In this document: one piece after another, positions 24,317 through 32,770 of the stretch
How the letters are laid out: every line of letters begins with the position of its first letter
Position numbering within the stretch: position 1 is the first letter of the stretch
Assembly (NCBI RefSeq): GCF_028435365.1
Contig: NZ_JAGTJJ010000005.1
Location: 124,001-188,000 of the forward strand
Direction of reading: 5' to 3'
DNA: 64,000 nucleotides
DNA from: Polyangium jinanense
GTDB taxonomy: Bacteria > Myxococcota > Polyangia > Polyangiales > Polyangiaceae
Notes under the pieces: model-generated
Databases searched by the model: none
What the model saw: only the letters and a program-made list of their open reading frames with translations
What the model was told of the DNA's origin: nothing
Program-made: the position numbers and the translations under genes

Positions 24317-25684
24317 ATGAAAAGAACGAATGCTCTCGGCGCGCTGCGCATGCCGGTCGTGCTGGGATGGTTGGTTGTCACGGCGAGTGGATGCACGACG
24401 GAGACGGTGCCGGTGCCGGTGCCGGTGCAGGACGACGAGGAGGTGCTGCGAGACGCCGCGGGGACGTCGGCGTCGGCCGTCGAGGCGCAGGTGACCGGAT
24501 TGGAGCGCGAGCCGATCACCGAGGATGTTTACCATTACAGTTTCCTGGTGAAGGTAGGGGATACTCCCAATGCGCGCATCCGCGTGCACCGGATCGTGCG
24601 CGAGGACGCCCCCTGGCGAGCGCGCCCCGAGGCCCACGCGATTCTGCTACTGCACGGCGACTTCGCGACGTTCGACACGAATTTCGCGCCCTCGCTGACG
24701 AGCGCCGCCGCAGCGCCCGACCAGGATCTCGCCGTCTATCTGGCCCGACGCGGGATCGATGTATGGGGCCTCGATCGACGCTGGACCACGGCGCCCAAGG
24801 ACGGCGCCGATTTCTCCGACTTCGCCGAGATGGGGGTCGTGCAAGCGGTCTCGGACACGGGGCGCGCGCTGCTCTTCGCGCGCTCGCTCCGCGGCCTGAC
24901 CGGCGCGGGCCAAGATCCCTTGTTCCTGGGCGGATTCAGCAGCGGCGCGCAGATCACCTATCTCTATGCCGCCGAGGAGACACAGAAACCGCCGGCGCAG
25001 CAACACATCAAAGGCATCGTCCCCATCGACATCTATGCGAAGGTGGCCCCCGAGGACGAGGTCAGCAGGCAAGTGGCCTGCGACGCTGCCGCAGAGGAGC
25101 GAGACCTGGTCGCGCAGGGCGTGGTGGATAGCGACAACAGCGCTTTCTTCCAGCCCGTCGCCGAGCTCGCTGCCTCCGCCCCCGCGGACCCGTCGCCGTT
25201 CTACGACGGCTATTCGAACCATGAGGTGTTTCTCGGCTTCGTGACGCAGACGTACCTGTTCTACGAGCCCAAGCCGAAATACCACCTCATCGCAGGCGTC
25301 TTCACGGACGGCGCGCCGAGCGAGCTTCGTTATGCGCCCGAGGCGCTGATCAACGATTGGCTCGCGCATTCCCCGCCGCACCAATCGCTCGTGGAGGCCG
25401 CCGATCGGGATGCGCTTTGGTGCGGCGAGGCGCCTCTGCCGCTCGACGACCACCTCGCCGATATCACGGTCCCGCTCTTCTACCTCGGCGCCGCCGGCGG
25501 TTTTGGTGATCACGGCCTTTACACGACCACGGTCGTCGGCTCCACCGACGTCACCACGCATGTCGTCCGCCGCCTCCCGGCGGACAGCGAGCCCGAAGAC
25601 TTCGGCCATGGCGACCTGCTCTACGCCAAGGACGCGCCTGCGCTCGCGTGGGAGCCGCTCTCGCAGTGGCTGCTCGCGCATTGA
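24317..25684 (+). CDS. Lipoprotein alpha/beta hydrolase
   Basis: The 455-residue product has a lipoprotein signal (LVVTASGC) and then a Val-Pro repeat linker (VPVPVPV). The hydrolase core shows the oxyanion strand ILLLHGDF, GIDVWGLDRR, and the nucleophile elbow GFSSG with Ser208. A late GHGDLLY could supply the catalytic His. An insert of roughly 130 residues between the elbow and the C-terminal strands forms a large cap. The substrate is unknown; an esterase acting on extracellular compounds is plausible. The ATG 24317 has AAGGAG (24304-24309) upstream. Two palindromes further upstream suggest tight regulation. The open frame extends far upstream but does not look protein-like. Confidence 0.8.
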   Translation: MKRTNALGALRMPVVLGWLVVTASGCTTETVPVPVPVQDDEEVLRDAAGTSASAVEAQVTGLEREPITEDVYHYSFLVKVGDTPNARIRVHRIVREDAPWRARPEAHAILLLHGDFATFDTNFAPSLTSAAAAPDQDLAVYLARRGIDVWGLDRRWTTAPKDGADFSDFAEMGVVQAVSDTGRALLFARSLRGLTGAGQDPLFLGGFSSGAQITYLYAAEETQKPPAQQHIKGIVPIDIYAKVAPEDEVSRQVACDAAAEERDLVAQGVVDSDNSAFFQPVAELAASAPADPSPFYDGYSNHEVFLGFVTQTYLFYEPKPKYHLIAGVFTDGAPSELRYAPEALINDWLAHSPPHQSLVEAADRDALWCGEAPLPLDDHLADITVPLFYLGAAGGFGDHGLYTTTVVGSTDVTTHVVRRLPADSEPEDFGHGDLLYAKDAPALAWEPLSQWLLAH

Positions 25685-25702
25685 GAGCGCGTCCCTGCGC
25701 TC
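25685..25702. terminator. Small hairpin between convergent genes
   Basis: GAGCGC (25685-25690) and GCGCTC (25697-25702) flank GTCCCT, between the hydrolase stop at 25684 and the glycosyltransferase stop at 25701. Six base pairs, no U-tract. Confidence 0.35.
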
Positions 25703-26852
25703 AGAGCGTGCACCCCTGAATGCCCGCTTCCGTGGCCAGGGCCCCGCCGGACGTGCCGACGAGATGCTCGATGATGGCTGCCACGGAATCGGGGCGAGCG
25801 AGCGCCGCCGTCCGGCTGCGGGCCTCGCGCAGTGCGGCCGGGCAAGATGAAAGGCGCCTGATCTCGGAGGCAATTGCCTGGAGGCTCCCCGGGGACGAAC
25901 CGATTCCATGCTCGCCGAGGACGCGCACGTTGCGCTCCTCTTGCCCAGGAATCGCGCTGAAGAAGACCAGCGGAACCCGACTCGCCAGCGCCTCGGCAAT
26001 GGTGAGGCCTCCAGGCTTGGTGATCACGACATCGGAGGCCGCGACCATTTCATCCATGTTGTGAACGAAGCGGTGGATCGCGTGCAGAGGCCAACGATTG
26101 GCGCACATGCGGCGGTACAGCGCCTCGTTCTGCCCGCAGATGACGATGATCTGAAAATCCTGCAAAAGCGCGGCGAGCTGCTCGATGGGCTCGAATCCGA
26201 ACGAGCTCGTCGACAGGAGGAGGGTGAACCTGTCCGCATCGAGTCCCAGCCGGCGACGCGTGCTCGCTCGGTCGCGCGGAATCACGAACGTCTCGTCGAC
26301 AGGGATGCCCGTCACGGCGACTTTTTCGGGTTCGACGCCGAGCGCGAGCATCTTTCTCCTCGTGGACTCCGATGCGACGAGATAGAGGTCGACGCCTTTC
26401 GAGAGCCAGATCGTGTGCACGTCGTAATCTGTCACGACCGTCACGAGCCGCGCGCCAATCGCTCCCCGCAGGCGCAGGTCCCCCACGACCTCGGTCGACA
26501 AGAAGTGCGTGGAGACGATCGTATCGAACTGGTTTTCCTCCACCCATTTCACCAGCGGTCGGGTGCTCAGCGCGTGGCCCAGGCGGCGAACGCCCTGGAT
26601 CATCGGGCGCAGAGAAGGCGTGTCGGTGAGATCGAACAACGTGGCCCAGAGCTTCGGGTGCTCTCGGACCATGCGGTCGTAGCCGCGGACGTACGCTCGT
26701 CGGAAAACCGGGTTCGTATATGCGAGCGCATCAGCGATCGTTGGAGCAAACCCGCGCTTCCGGAGGCCGCGGTCGATGGCCTCGGCGGCCTTTCGATGGC
26801 CAGCGCCGGCGGACGCGTGGAGAAGCAGGATCTTTTTCATGGCGCTCGTCAT
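25701..26852 (-). CDS. MGDG-synthase-like glycosyltransferase (GT28 type)
   Basis: The 383-residue protein shows the two-domain pattern of monogalactosyldiacylglycerol synthase/UgtP-like enzymes: KKILLLHASAGAGHRKAAEAI (6-26) in the acceptor domain, TDYDVHTIWLSKGVDLYLVASE in the middle, and the donor-sugar site SDVVITKPGGLTIAEAL (273-289). Such enzymes move a sugar from a UDP donor to diacylglycerol at the inner membrane. The GGGxG loop is replaced by STSSFGF, so donor or acceptor may differ from the plant enzymes. Its ATG overlaps the stop of the upstream hydrolase gene (26852-26849), with ATG 26840 as an alternative. It is the last gene of a UbiA / ABHD18-like / GT28 operon. Confidence 0.85.
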   Translation of the reverse strand: MTSAMKKILLLHASAGAGHRKAAEAIDRGLRKRGFAPTIADALAYTNPVFRRAYVRGYDRMVREHPKLWATLFDLTDTPSLRPMIQGVRRLGHALSTRPLVKWVEENQFDTIVSTHFLSTEVVGDLRLRGAIGARLVTVVTDYDVHTIWLSKGVDLYLVASESTRRKMLALGVEPEKVAVTGIPVDETFVIPRDRASTRRRLGLDADRFTLLLSTSSFGFEPIEQLAALLQDFQIIVICGQNEALYRRMCANRWPLHAIHRFVHNMDEMVAASDVVITKPGGLTIAEALASRVPLVFFSAIPGQEERNVRVLGEHGIGSSPGSLQAIASEIRRLSSCPAALREARSRTAALARPDSVAAIIEHLVGTSGGALATEAGIQGCTL

Positions 26853-27841
26853 GCGACGGCGCTCGGCGCAAGCCGCGAGAATGCATCCCATACGGCGCGG
26901 ACGATGGCTTTGCGCTGGGTGAGCGAGGCGCTGACATGTCCACCGGGTACGTGACGCACCTCGGCGCCTCGCCAATGCTCGGCGAGGCGCTCGGTGGAGC
27001 TCGGTGGGACGAAGCCGTCCTCCCGCGCGGCAAGGAGAATGGCGCTGCGGAGGACGGGGGGCGGAGGCAGCGCGGTGATGGACGCCGGCGCGAGGACGTC
27101 ACAGAGACGCCTGCGAATGGCGGGGGAAGCACCGACGTTCGACCCCAGGGCCCTCCAGTCGGCCATATCGGAAAGCACGCCCGCTTCGAAAATGGGAGCC
27201 ACGGCATGCGCGGCGGCGACAGGGATCACGGCGAGGGGCTCTTTCGAGAGTGCAGCGGTGTAGGCGGCGAGGCTGCCCCCCATGCTGAATCCCGAAATCC
27301 CGAGGCGGTCGTGGCCTCGCGCGCGAAGCCATTGCAGAAGGGCAAGTGACTCGATGGCGGCCGCACGAAACATGAGCAACAAATCGATGACCGTACGCAC
27401 CGCGACGCCCCGTTGCCCCGGCGGTCGACGCGCGCCGTAATAAGGGTTTTCGAGCAGCAGCGCCCCGATCCCGTGCCGCGCGAGATCCTTCGCGAGCGAG
27501 CGGCGCTGGCCAAACCCTTCGTCTCCCGAGGCGGAAAGCAAAAGGCACACGGCTGGACGCGCGCCGGTGCCGGCGGGCAGCACGAGCTGAAAGCGCGCCT
27601 CATGGCAAGCGGGAGGCATGGACTCTCTCGCCGCGGGGCTCTCGAAGCGCCCCTCCTGCACGAAAAGCGGTCCCTCGCGACGCGCGGGCCCGAGCGTCAG
27701 GTCGTGGAGGTCGGCCGGCGTCCGAGGCGGCTCGAGGAGCACCTCGAGCTCCGAAAGGGGCCCCCACCCATCGGAAAAATACCGCGGGGATCGCGACAAG
27801 ACGACCCGGGCAAAGAGAGCATCCAGCCAATGGATCCGCAT
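26849..27841 (-). CDS. ABHD18-like alpha/beta hydrolase
   Basis: The 330-residue product resembles the ABHD18/DUF2048 family: ALLLENPYYGARRP (127-140) is its signature, followed by the nucleophile elbow GFSMGG (Ser186) and, toward the end, AREDGFVPP and PGGHVSA for the Asp and His. Eukaryotic relatives act on membrane phospholipids. No signal peptide is present, so a cytoplasmic or inner-membrane-surface lipase is likely. It sits between UbiA (4 bp upstream) and the MGDG-synthase-like enzyme (4-bp overlap), so all three must act in one lipid pathway. The hydrolase may remove an acyl chain from the substrate or product. Confidence 0.75.
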   Translation of the reverse strand: MRIHWLDALFARVVLSRSPRYFSDGWGPLSELEVLLEPPRTPADLHDLTLGPARREGPLFVQEGRFESPAARESMPPACHEARFQLVLPAGTGARPAVCLLLSASGDEGFGQRRSLAKDLARHGIGALLLENPYYGARRPPGQRGVAVRTVIDLLLMFRAAAIESLALLQWLRARGHDRLGISGFSMGGSLAAYTAALSKEPLAVIPVAAAHAVAPIFEAGVLSDMADWRALGSNVGASPAIRRRLCDVLAPASITALPPPPVLRSAILLAAREDGFVPPSSTERLAEHWRGAEVRHVPGGHVSASLTQRKAIVRAVWDAFSRLAPSAVA

Positions 27842-27845
27842 GGTT

Positions 27846-28733
27846 CTACGGCGCCGCGGAGGTGACGCGGCATATCACGAGGAGCAAGAGGCCCGCGAGC
27901 GCTGCGAGCCATTGCGCCTGATCGGTCACCATTCGCTTCTTCAGGCTCGAAGGCAGGAGCACGAAGACCAGACAAAGCACTGCCACGGCGAGCCCGACGA
28001 TGAGCCTTTGTGTTCCCGAGAGGCTCAGAAGCACGAGCGACGCTACGCCCATCGAGGGCCAGACGAAGAGGTGAGGCAGAATGGGCTCGATGCGCCGGAC
28101 GTCGAACAACGAGGCGGTGTTGCGGATGCCCGTCTCCCGGTCGACCTCGAAATCGCGGATCTCGTTCCACAGGTCGCCCGCCATGGAGATGGTGCAGATG
28201 AAGACGGCGCCGAGTGCGGCCGAAGGAGGGAGCTCGGGGGCGCGGGCGTACGCGACGGTGAGAAATTGAAGCGTACCCAAAAAGAGGCCGTGGGAAACGA
28301 GATCGACGAAGGGCACGGCCTTGAGCCGAATTCTCCGGTACGAATACAGGAATCCGAGAGCCACGTTCAACGCGCCCAGGAGGACCACGCGCGCCCCAAA
28401 GGGCCAAAGGAGCGCGAGGCCGGCGAACGCGGAGAGCCAGCTCAGCGCGAGCGCCTGTCCAGGCGTGAGCAGATGGGCGCAGATCGGGTTGCGAACGACC
28501 TTCTGCGAATCCTTGCTGTCGTCCTCGGCGTCCTCGACGTCGTTGATGGCAAAGGCGAAGATGGTGAGCAGAAGATTGCCGGTGAAGAGCAGGACGATGT
28601 CGCCTGCCGAGAGTCGAGGATTGAAGATGGTCCCGAGCGCGACGAGGGCAATGGTGTTGCCGTAAAATTCCTCGACGCGGCTCAAACGAAGGGTGCCCAG
28701 GAATGGCCTGGTGCCTGTTGCGAACTGGTTCAT
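27846..28733 (-). CDS. UbiA-family prenyltransferase
   Basis: The 295-residue integral membrane protein has about nine helices and both canonical Asp-rich motifs: NDVEDAEDD (64-72, NDxxDxxxD) after helix 2 and RDFEVDRETG (second DxxxD, Asp194/Asp198). These bind Mg-prenyl diphosphate. UbiA enzymes transfer prenyl chains to aromatic rings, phosphosugars or glycerol phosphates. The presence of a glycosyltransferase and a lipase in the same operon argues for lipid or prenyl-glycoside synthesis rather than quinone synthesis, though this is inference. ATG 28733 is the first plausible start and is preceded by a TTGACA promoter. The UbiA protein at 35689 differs in its first motif. Confidence 0.85.
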   Translation of the reverse strand: MNQFATGTRPFLGTLRLSRVEEFYGNTIALVALGTIFNPRLSAGDIVLLFTGNLLLTIFAFAINDVEDAEDDSKDSQKVVRNPICAHLLTPGQALALSWLSAFAGLALLWPFGARVVLLGALNVALGFLYSYRRIRLKAVPFVDLVSHGLFLGTLQFLTVAYARAPELPPSAALGAVFICTISMAGDLWNEIRDFEVDRETGIRNTASLFDVRRIEPILPHLFVWPSMGVASLVLLSLSGTQRLIVGLAVAVLCLVFVLLPSSLKKRMVTDQAQWLAALAGLLLLVICRVTSAAP

Positions 28734-28761
28734 GAAGGAACGTCCCTGAAGCCGGGGCGGG

Positions 28762-28790
28762 GAGTAAGCGGTCGGGCGTGCTCTTGTCAA
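28762..28790 (-). promoter_or_regulatory. Sigma70-type promoter for the UbiA / ABHD18-like / GT28 operon
   Basis: On the minus strand, TTGACA (28790-28785) is followed after 17 bp by TTACTC (28767-28762), about 29 bp before the UbiA ATG at 28733. The -35 is perfect, the -10 imperfect. Confidence 0.45.
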
Positions 28791-28848
28791 GCTCATTCGT
28801 GGGCGGCCCGTGCAAGCCACCCCTCCACGACCCACCCGCCGCTCCGCC

Positions 28849-29151
28849 TCAGGGCTCGACCTTCACGAGCCGCCCGAAAATGGCATTGTGGCCGATCCAC
28901 CCATTGATGTGCCCGCGGTTGTTCCCGATCTGGAAACGCCCATCCTGGACACTCTTGACGAAGTGCAGATATTCGGTGCCGCGGACCTTGCACAGGACGA
29001 TGTCGCCGGGGCGAATGTCGCGTGGGTCGACGGGCTCCACGGTGCAGAGCTGGCCGGACTCGATCCGCGGTGACATGGAGTTGCCCCGCGGGCGAAAGGA
29101 GACGACCTGCCCGGCGCGAAGTTTGATGATGTATCCAGTAGCCCAACCCAT
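28849..29151 (-). CDS. S26/S24-like mini-protease (100 aa)
   Basis: The compact protein carries FRPRGNSMSPRIESGQLCTVEP, where GNSM matches the catalytic Ser motif of signal-peptidase and LexA-like enzymes (Ser25), followed by IRPGDIVLCKVRGTEYLHFVKSV with Lys66 at the expected general-base position. It ends GNNRGHINGWIGHNAIFGRLV, the usual last strand. There is no membrane anchor or DNA-binding domain, so it is neither leader peptidase nor LexA. Similar stand-alone domains may process one specific partner. It is the last gene of a minus-strand series with the 260-aa gene 30 bp upstream. Confidence 0.75.
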   Translation of the reverse strand: MGWATGYIIKLRAGQVVSFRPRGNSMSPRIESGQLCTVEPVDPRDIRPGDIVLCKVRGTEYLHFVKSVQDGRFQIGNNRGHINGWIGHNAIFGRLVKVEP

Positions 29152-29181
29152 GGCTCGTATCCTCGGTTCGCGAAGGCGCTC

Positions 29182-29964
29182 CTAGCCTTCGACTGTTTCG
29201 GGCAGCGGCGTCGAGCGAGCCTCTTCGTCCTCGTCATCGTCCTTGAACATGGGATCGTCCTCGATGGTGAAGTCGTAGCCCCAAAATTGGACCGTGATGT
29301 CCGAGAGCCGCCTGTAGATCTCGTCCTCGTCTTCGAGAGGAATCGTGCGGGCGGCGTCGAGGAAGAAGCCGTGATAGCTCCGGCAGAGGTTGTGGCAAGT
29401 GACCTCCGGCCCACCGACGTAGGTATGGAGGCCGTGGGCGGCCAGCGTCCGCTCCATATCGCGGCAGAGCGCCCCCCGGTAGCCCTTCCGCCCGTTCTCG
29501 TCGCGCGTGAGAAAGATGTCCCCATCTTCGAAGCCGTACTTGCTGAGCAGTCCGGTGGCGCTGGCGCGAAGCTCGATCACAGCGCTTCGGTATCGGCCGG
29601 TGCCGGGCTCGGCAATGAAGCCTTTTCCCTCCTTCACCAGAGGGATGAGCCATTCCTGGCGCGCGGCAGGATCGGATTCCCACTCCTCCCACGCGACGAA
29701 TCCCAAGATCGCGAGGTCGTCGAGGAACGGGCACGGCGAGGGCATCGTCGCCCAAATTTCCCCCGAAAAACGTGCGCCCCCAGCCTCGGGGCCGAGGAAC
29801 TCGACTGCACCATAGGTTGAATTGCTGAACGTGGAGAGCATGAAACGCCCTTCCGCGAGGGGCACGAGCCGGATCCCCCATTCGCGCAGCCGGCTGAGGA
29901 AGCTCTCTGGCCAGGAGGCCCTCTGTGCTTCGTCGCCGAGGAGGACTGCCACGTACGTTCCCAT
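29182..29964 (-). CDS. Protein of unknown function (260 aa) paired with the S26-like mini-protease
   Basis: I do not recognise the family. It is an acidic alpha/beta protein without signal or membrane segment, opening MGTYVAVLLGDEAQRASWPESF. It includes LREWGIRLVPLAEGRFML, FVAWEEWESDPAARQEW and YRSAVIELRASATGLLSKYGFEDGDIFL, and closes with an Asp/Glu-rich disordered tail (DDDEDEEARS). Several cysteines cluster near VTCHNLCRSYHGF. The start at 29964 fits better than the longer frame. It lies 23 bp downstream of a 36-codon ORF and 30 bp upstream of the S26-like gene, so the proteins probably cooperate; the acidic tail or a loop could be the cleavage target. Confidence 0.6.
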   Translation of the reverse strand: MGTYVAVLLGDEAQRASWPESFLSRLREWGIRLVPLAEGRFMLSTFSNSTYGAVEFLGPEAGGARFSGEIWATMPSPCPFLDDLAILGFVAWEEWESDPAARQEWLIPLVKEGKGFIAEPGTGRYRSAVIELRASATGLLSKYGFEDGDIFLTRDENGRKGYRGALCRDMERTLAAHGLHTYVGGPEVTCHNLCRSYHGFFLDAARTIPLEDEDEIYRRLSDITVQFWGYDFTIEDDPMFKDDDEDEEARSTPLPETVEG

Positions 29965-29987
29965 TCCACTACCCAGCGCGCCAATCG

Positions 29988-30098
29988 CTAAGCCGGTGCG
30001 CAAAGCCGCGCGATCGATTTTGGATCGAGGTTGGCGTCGAGGCGATCGAGCTTCGCGCGAATCGTCACGAGGCGCTCTTGGATCTTGGCGTCGGTCAT
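29988..30098 (-). CDS. Possible small protein (36 aa), start of the S26-like operon
   Basis: The ORF encodes MTDAKIQERLVTIRAKLDRLD then ANLDPKSIARLCAPA, a basic amphipathic helix pattern, with about 75 percent G or C in third positions. Its ATG overlaps by 4 bp (30098-30095) the TGA of another short frame on the same strand that reads RLTISNESLRLLARQNLDRM then RDTMSKALQRGRIA. That upstream frame has no convincing start codon: the candidates are a CTG near 30170-30190, or an ATG inside the divergent gene at 30226. The coupling makes both frames worth keeping as candidates. Confidence 0.35.
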   Translation of the reverse strand: MTDAKIQERLVTIRAKLDRLDANLDPKSIARLCAPA

Positions 30099-30225
30099 GC
30101 GATGCGCCCTCGTTGAAGAGCCTTCGACATCGTGTCCCGCATCCTATCCAGGTTTTGCCGTGCGAGCAACCGGAGGGACTCGTTCGAGATTGTCAGGCGA
30201 TCTCCCAGGATGGTAGCATCGAGCG

Positions 30226-31473
30226 ATGGGGTGGTTCGATCGTTGGCGAAAGAAGGAGCCGGCTCGGCCTTCGCCGCAGCCGGCCGGGGACGCACGCGCC
30301 GCGGCCATGGAACCAGCACGGGTCGTCGTGCCCGAGGGGCATCAGCTCAAGCTGTTCGGCGCTTCGCCGGAGCCCTGCCTGGTTCGCTCCGACGGAGGAG
30401 TCTGGCTCGCCAACCTCGGCACGGCCAGCGACGATCCCGTCCGTGAGCTCGACGAGCTCTCTCACGCCGTAAAAAACGCGCTGCGCGACGAACCATCCCG
30501 GGCTCTCCTGGCCGACGGCCCCGGGGCTTTTCGGCTCTCGGATCTCTTCGCACCTGCCGAGCCTCAGGTCTCGCCCACCGAGTGTCCGGTCGTGTGGACA
30601 TTCCATCAGGGCAGCGCGAAGGCGTGGACCGAGGCCCCCGCGCGCTTGCAGGTGTTGCTCCGGCATTTCTATCGCATTGGCAGACAGCGGGAGCCGCGGG
30701 TCCCGCAATGGGTGTACGTCGTCGACGACGATTTCCCCCAGGCACGCGCGTTCGTCGGGCTCCTCGGGAACCTCGGCATCCCGGTGATGCGCCCCGAAAG
30801 CGAGCAGCGCACCATTGTCGTAGAGGTGCACCGCCCGGAAGGCATGATCCTCTCGGCGCTCGGAGGACAGCCGTACGCGACGGTCGAGGGGCCGGTGGAC
30901 GCGTACATCCGAGCCGTGAACGCGGAGAAAGATCGCGCGGAGGCCGCGAACGACAAGCCGCGCATCGAGCGTCTGGAAGAGGAGGAGCGTGATTACCTGG
31001 CGAAACGCATCGGCTCGCCCGCCGCGAGCCCCGACCTCGAGCCGGTGGTGCGGGCTCCGCGGCTCTCCAGCCTGCTCCTCGAGGTCGATGCGGCGCGCGG
31101 CAGCGAGGAAGCGCTGCAGAAGCTTTACCGGGAGCTCCTCGTCCGCCCGATCCCTCTGCTCCTCGTGGGCGCTCCGAAGAATCGCTCGCTCGAGCTGCGC
31201 TCGTTTCCCGATGTGGGGCCGGCGCTGCCCGCGTTTCCCGATCTGCGCTCGCTCCATTGGATGGCCGCCGACCTTCAACGGCCACCGGGGTCGTTCGGCA
31301 TCGCTGCGATGCGGCCTCTGGACCTGATCGTCATGGCGGGCAAACAGGGTACGGCCATTGCGTTGAACGTATACCGGGATCCGAAAACGCCGGTGTACGT
31401 GCTCCTGTCCGGAGAAGCTGTACGAGCGCTGGCCGAGCAAGCAAAGCGTGCAACTCGCCAAACCGGCGAATGA
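30226..31473 (+). CDS. Protein of unknown function with an SseB-like C-terminal region (415 aa)
   Basis: The N-terminus (MGWFDRWRKKEPARP) is a basic amphipathic helix and may touch membrane or a partner. The middle part alternates strands and helices (WTFHQGSAKAWTEAPARLQVLLRHFY, WVYVVDDDFPQARAFVGLL). The C-terminal 130 residues (LYRELLVRPIPLLLVGAPKN, LRSLHWMAADLQ, MRPLDLIVMAGKQGTAIALNVY) have the layout of the SseB domain known from type III secretion and SseB-family enhancer proteins. This is a weak match. It diverges from the S26-like operon and converges with a GNAT acetyltransferase 16 bp away. Confidence 0.6.
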   Translation: MGWFDRWRKKEPARPSPQPAGDARAAAMEPARVVVPEGHQLKLFGASPEPCLVRSDGGVWLANLGTASDDPVRELDELSHAVKNALRDEPSRALLADGPGAFRLSDLFAPAEPQVSPTECPVVWTFHQGSAKAWTEAPARLQVLLRHFYRIGRQREPRVPQWVYVVDDDFPQARAFVGLLGNLGIPVMRPESEQRTIVVEVHRPEGMILSALGGQPYATVEGPVDAYIRAVNAEKDRAEAANDKPRIERLEEEERDYLAKRIGSPAASPDLEPVVRAPRLSSLLLEVDAARGSEEALQKLYRELLVRPIPLLLVGAPKNRSLELRSFPDVGPALPAFPDLRSLHWMAADLQRPPGSFGIAAMRPLDLIVMAGKQGTAIALNVYRDPKTPVYVLLSGEAVRALAEQAKRATRQTGE

Positions 31474-31489
31474 AGCCACTCCGGAATCC

Positions 31490-32008
31490 TCAGTCGCCGC
31501 CGAGGCTTCGCTCGTAGATCACCGTGTTGTCCGGGTCCACGGCCTGCATTGCCGAACGGGTGAAACCGAGCTTCTTCAGGAGGCCGATCGAGGCGGCGTT
31601 CGCCGGCGCGACGAGCGCGATCACCCTGCGAAGCGCGAACACCTCGCTCGCGAGCCCGAGCACTGCCGATCCCGATTCGAAGGCATACCCGCCGCCGCGG
31701 AACTCCGGCAGAAACGCATAACCGATATCGACATCGGCATACTGCTCGCGCTTCAAGAGCCCCGACATGCCGATCAGCTCCCCCGTTTCCTTCAGGGCGA
31801 CGCCCCAGAGGCCGTACCCGTGCCGTTCGTAACTTCCGATCGGCCCGTTGCGGATGTACGCCTCGGCGTCCTCGAGCGCCCGCACGCCCCGATCACCGAT
31901 GTACACGAGGAAGTCAGGGTCGTTGACCAGGCGGAAGATGAACGGCGCGTCTGCCAGCGTCAGTTTGCGGAGGGTGAGCCGTTCGGTCGTTACCAGCGCG
32001 CCGTTCAT
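31490..32008 (-). CDS. GNAT-family N-acetyltransferase (RimJ/RimL-like)
   Basis: The 172-residue protein begins with the typical LVTTERLTLRKLTLADAPFIFRLVNDP and has IGYAFLPEFRGGGYAFESG, where RGGGYA is the acetyl-CoA pyrophosphate loop, followed by ALVAPANAASIGLLKKLGF, the family C-terminal motif. Such enzymes acetylate amino groups of ribosomal protein N-termini, small molecules or antibiotics; the specific acceptor is not evident. It stands alone, convergent with the gene at 30226, and 81 bp downstream of the lipoprotein gene at 32090 on the same strand. Confidence 0.85.
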   Translation of the reverse strand: MNGALVTTERLTLRKLTLADAPFIFRLVNDPDFLVYIGDRGVRALEDAEAYIRNGPIGSYERHGYGLWGVALKETGELIGMSGLLKREQYADVDIGYAFLPEFRGGGYAFESGSAVLGLASEVFALRRVIALVAPANAASIGLLKKLGFTRSAMQAVDPDNTVIYERSLGGD

Positions 32009-32089
32009 GATGCCGCTTTATGATCGTTTCGCGAAGTCAGGGCAAGCGAGAAGCACGGAGACGTTCGACGTGGCGAACGTCGATGTGGC

Positions 32090-32770
32090 TCAGGACTCGC
32101 ACTCGTCCTCGAACGCGTCGGTCTGCACCGCGACGGAGAGCTCGTAGCCGTAATGGGCCTCCTTCGGCCCATGAACGCGCAGGTACAGGTCCTGATCCAG
32201 CGGCCCGTTGTAGGTGTCGAGGAAGATGCGACCGATGTTGCTCTGCGCCGAGGCCACGAGCTGCAACGTGCCGGCGCTGTAGACGTCGATCTGGATCGTG
32301 TTCTCGGGCCCCGCGGGCGGATCGTAGCCCGACGTCCAGGTCTCGCCGTCTTCCTCGTACACCTGCATCGGGCAATGCGAGGCGCCGGCCGCCTTCGCGC
32401 GGATCGAGAGCCAGCCCGGCGCGTAGGGCAAATTCGAGGTCGACACGAAGTACCAGTCCTCGTCGTTCTTGCAGATCGACGCAGACGCGCCCGTATATGC
32501 GCCGCCGGTGTCCACGGACCACCAGTAGTCGGGGTTCGCCGGCTCGAAATAGATCCAGCTATAATTCAGGCCCGTGGCGGTCGCCTGCTTGTTGTTCTTC
32601 TCGTAGGGATCGCTCTGGTTACAGACCCCGACGCCCGGCCCCGCCACCACGAGCTCGTTGCTCCCCACGTCTTCGATACGCTCCGGCGCCGGCGCGACCG
32701 AGCAGGCCGCGACGCCGACGGCGCCCATGGCGAGCAGGCACGACAGTGTAAATTTTCTTTGCGATTGCAT
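32090..32770 (-). CDS. Lipoprotein of unknown function with a PPC-like domain (226 aa)
   Basis: The signal MQSQRKFTLSCLLAMGAVGVAAC ends in a lipobox (Cys23). After a short linker, the stretch DPYEKNNKQATATGL, then ICKNDEDWYFVSTSNLP, IQIDVYSAGTLQLVASAQ and DQDLYLRVHGPKEAHYGYELSVAV follows the pattern of bacterial pre-peptidase C-terminal (PPC) beta-sandwich domains, which occur in secreted proteins. No catalytic motif is present. Four or so cysteines suggest disulfides. AAGGAAG precedes the ATG at 32770. It may act as a surface adhesion or binding protein. Confidence 0.65.
   Translation of the reverse strand: MQSQRKFTLSCLLAMGAVGVAACSVAPAPERIEDVGSNELVVAGPGVGVCNQSDPYEKNNKQATATGLNYSWIYFEPANPDYWWSVDTGGAYTGASASICKNDEDWYFVSTSNLPYAPGWLSIRAKAAGASHCPMQVYEEDGETWTSGYDPPAGPENTIQIDVYSAGTLQLVASAQSNIGRIFLDTYNGPLDQDLYLRVHGPKEAHYGYELSVAVQTDAFEDECES

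Noticed and set aside
30226..30319. Upstream ATG that would give the short frame ending at 30095 a 74-codon length
   Set aside because: It would lie inside the divergent gene at 30226; start of that small frame is left undecided.
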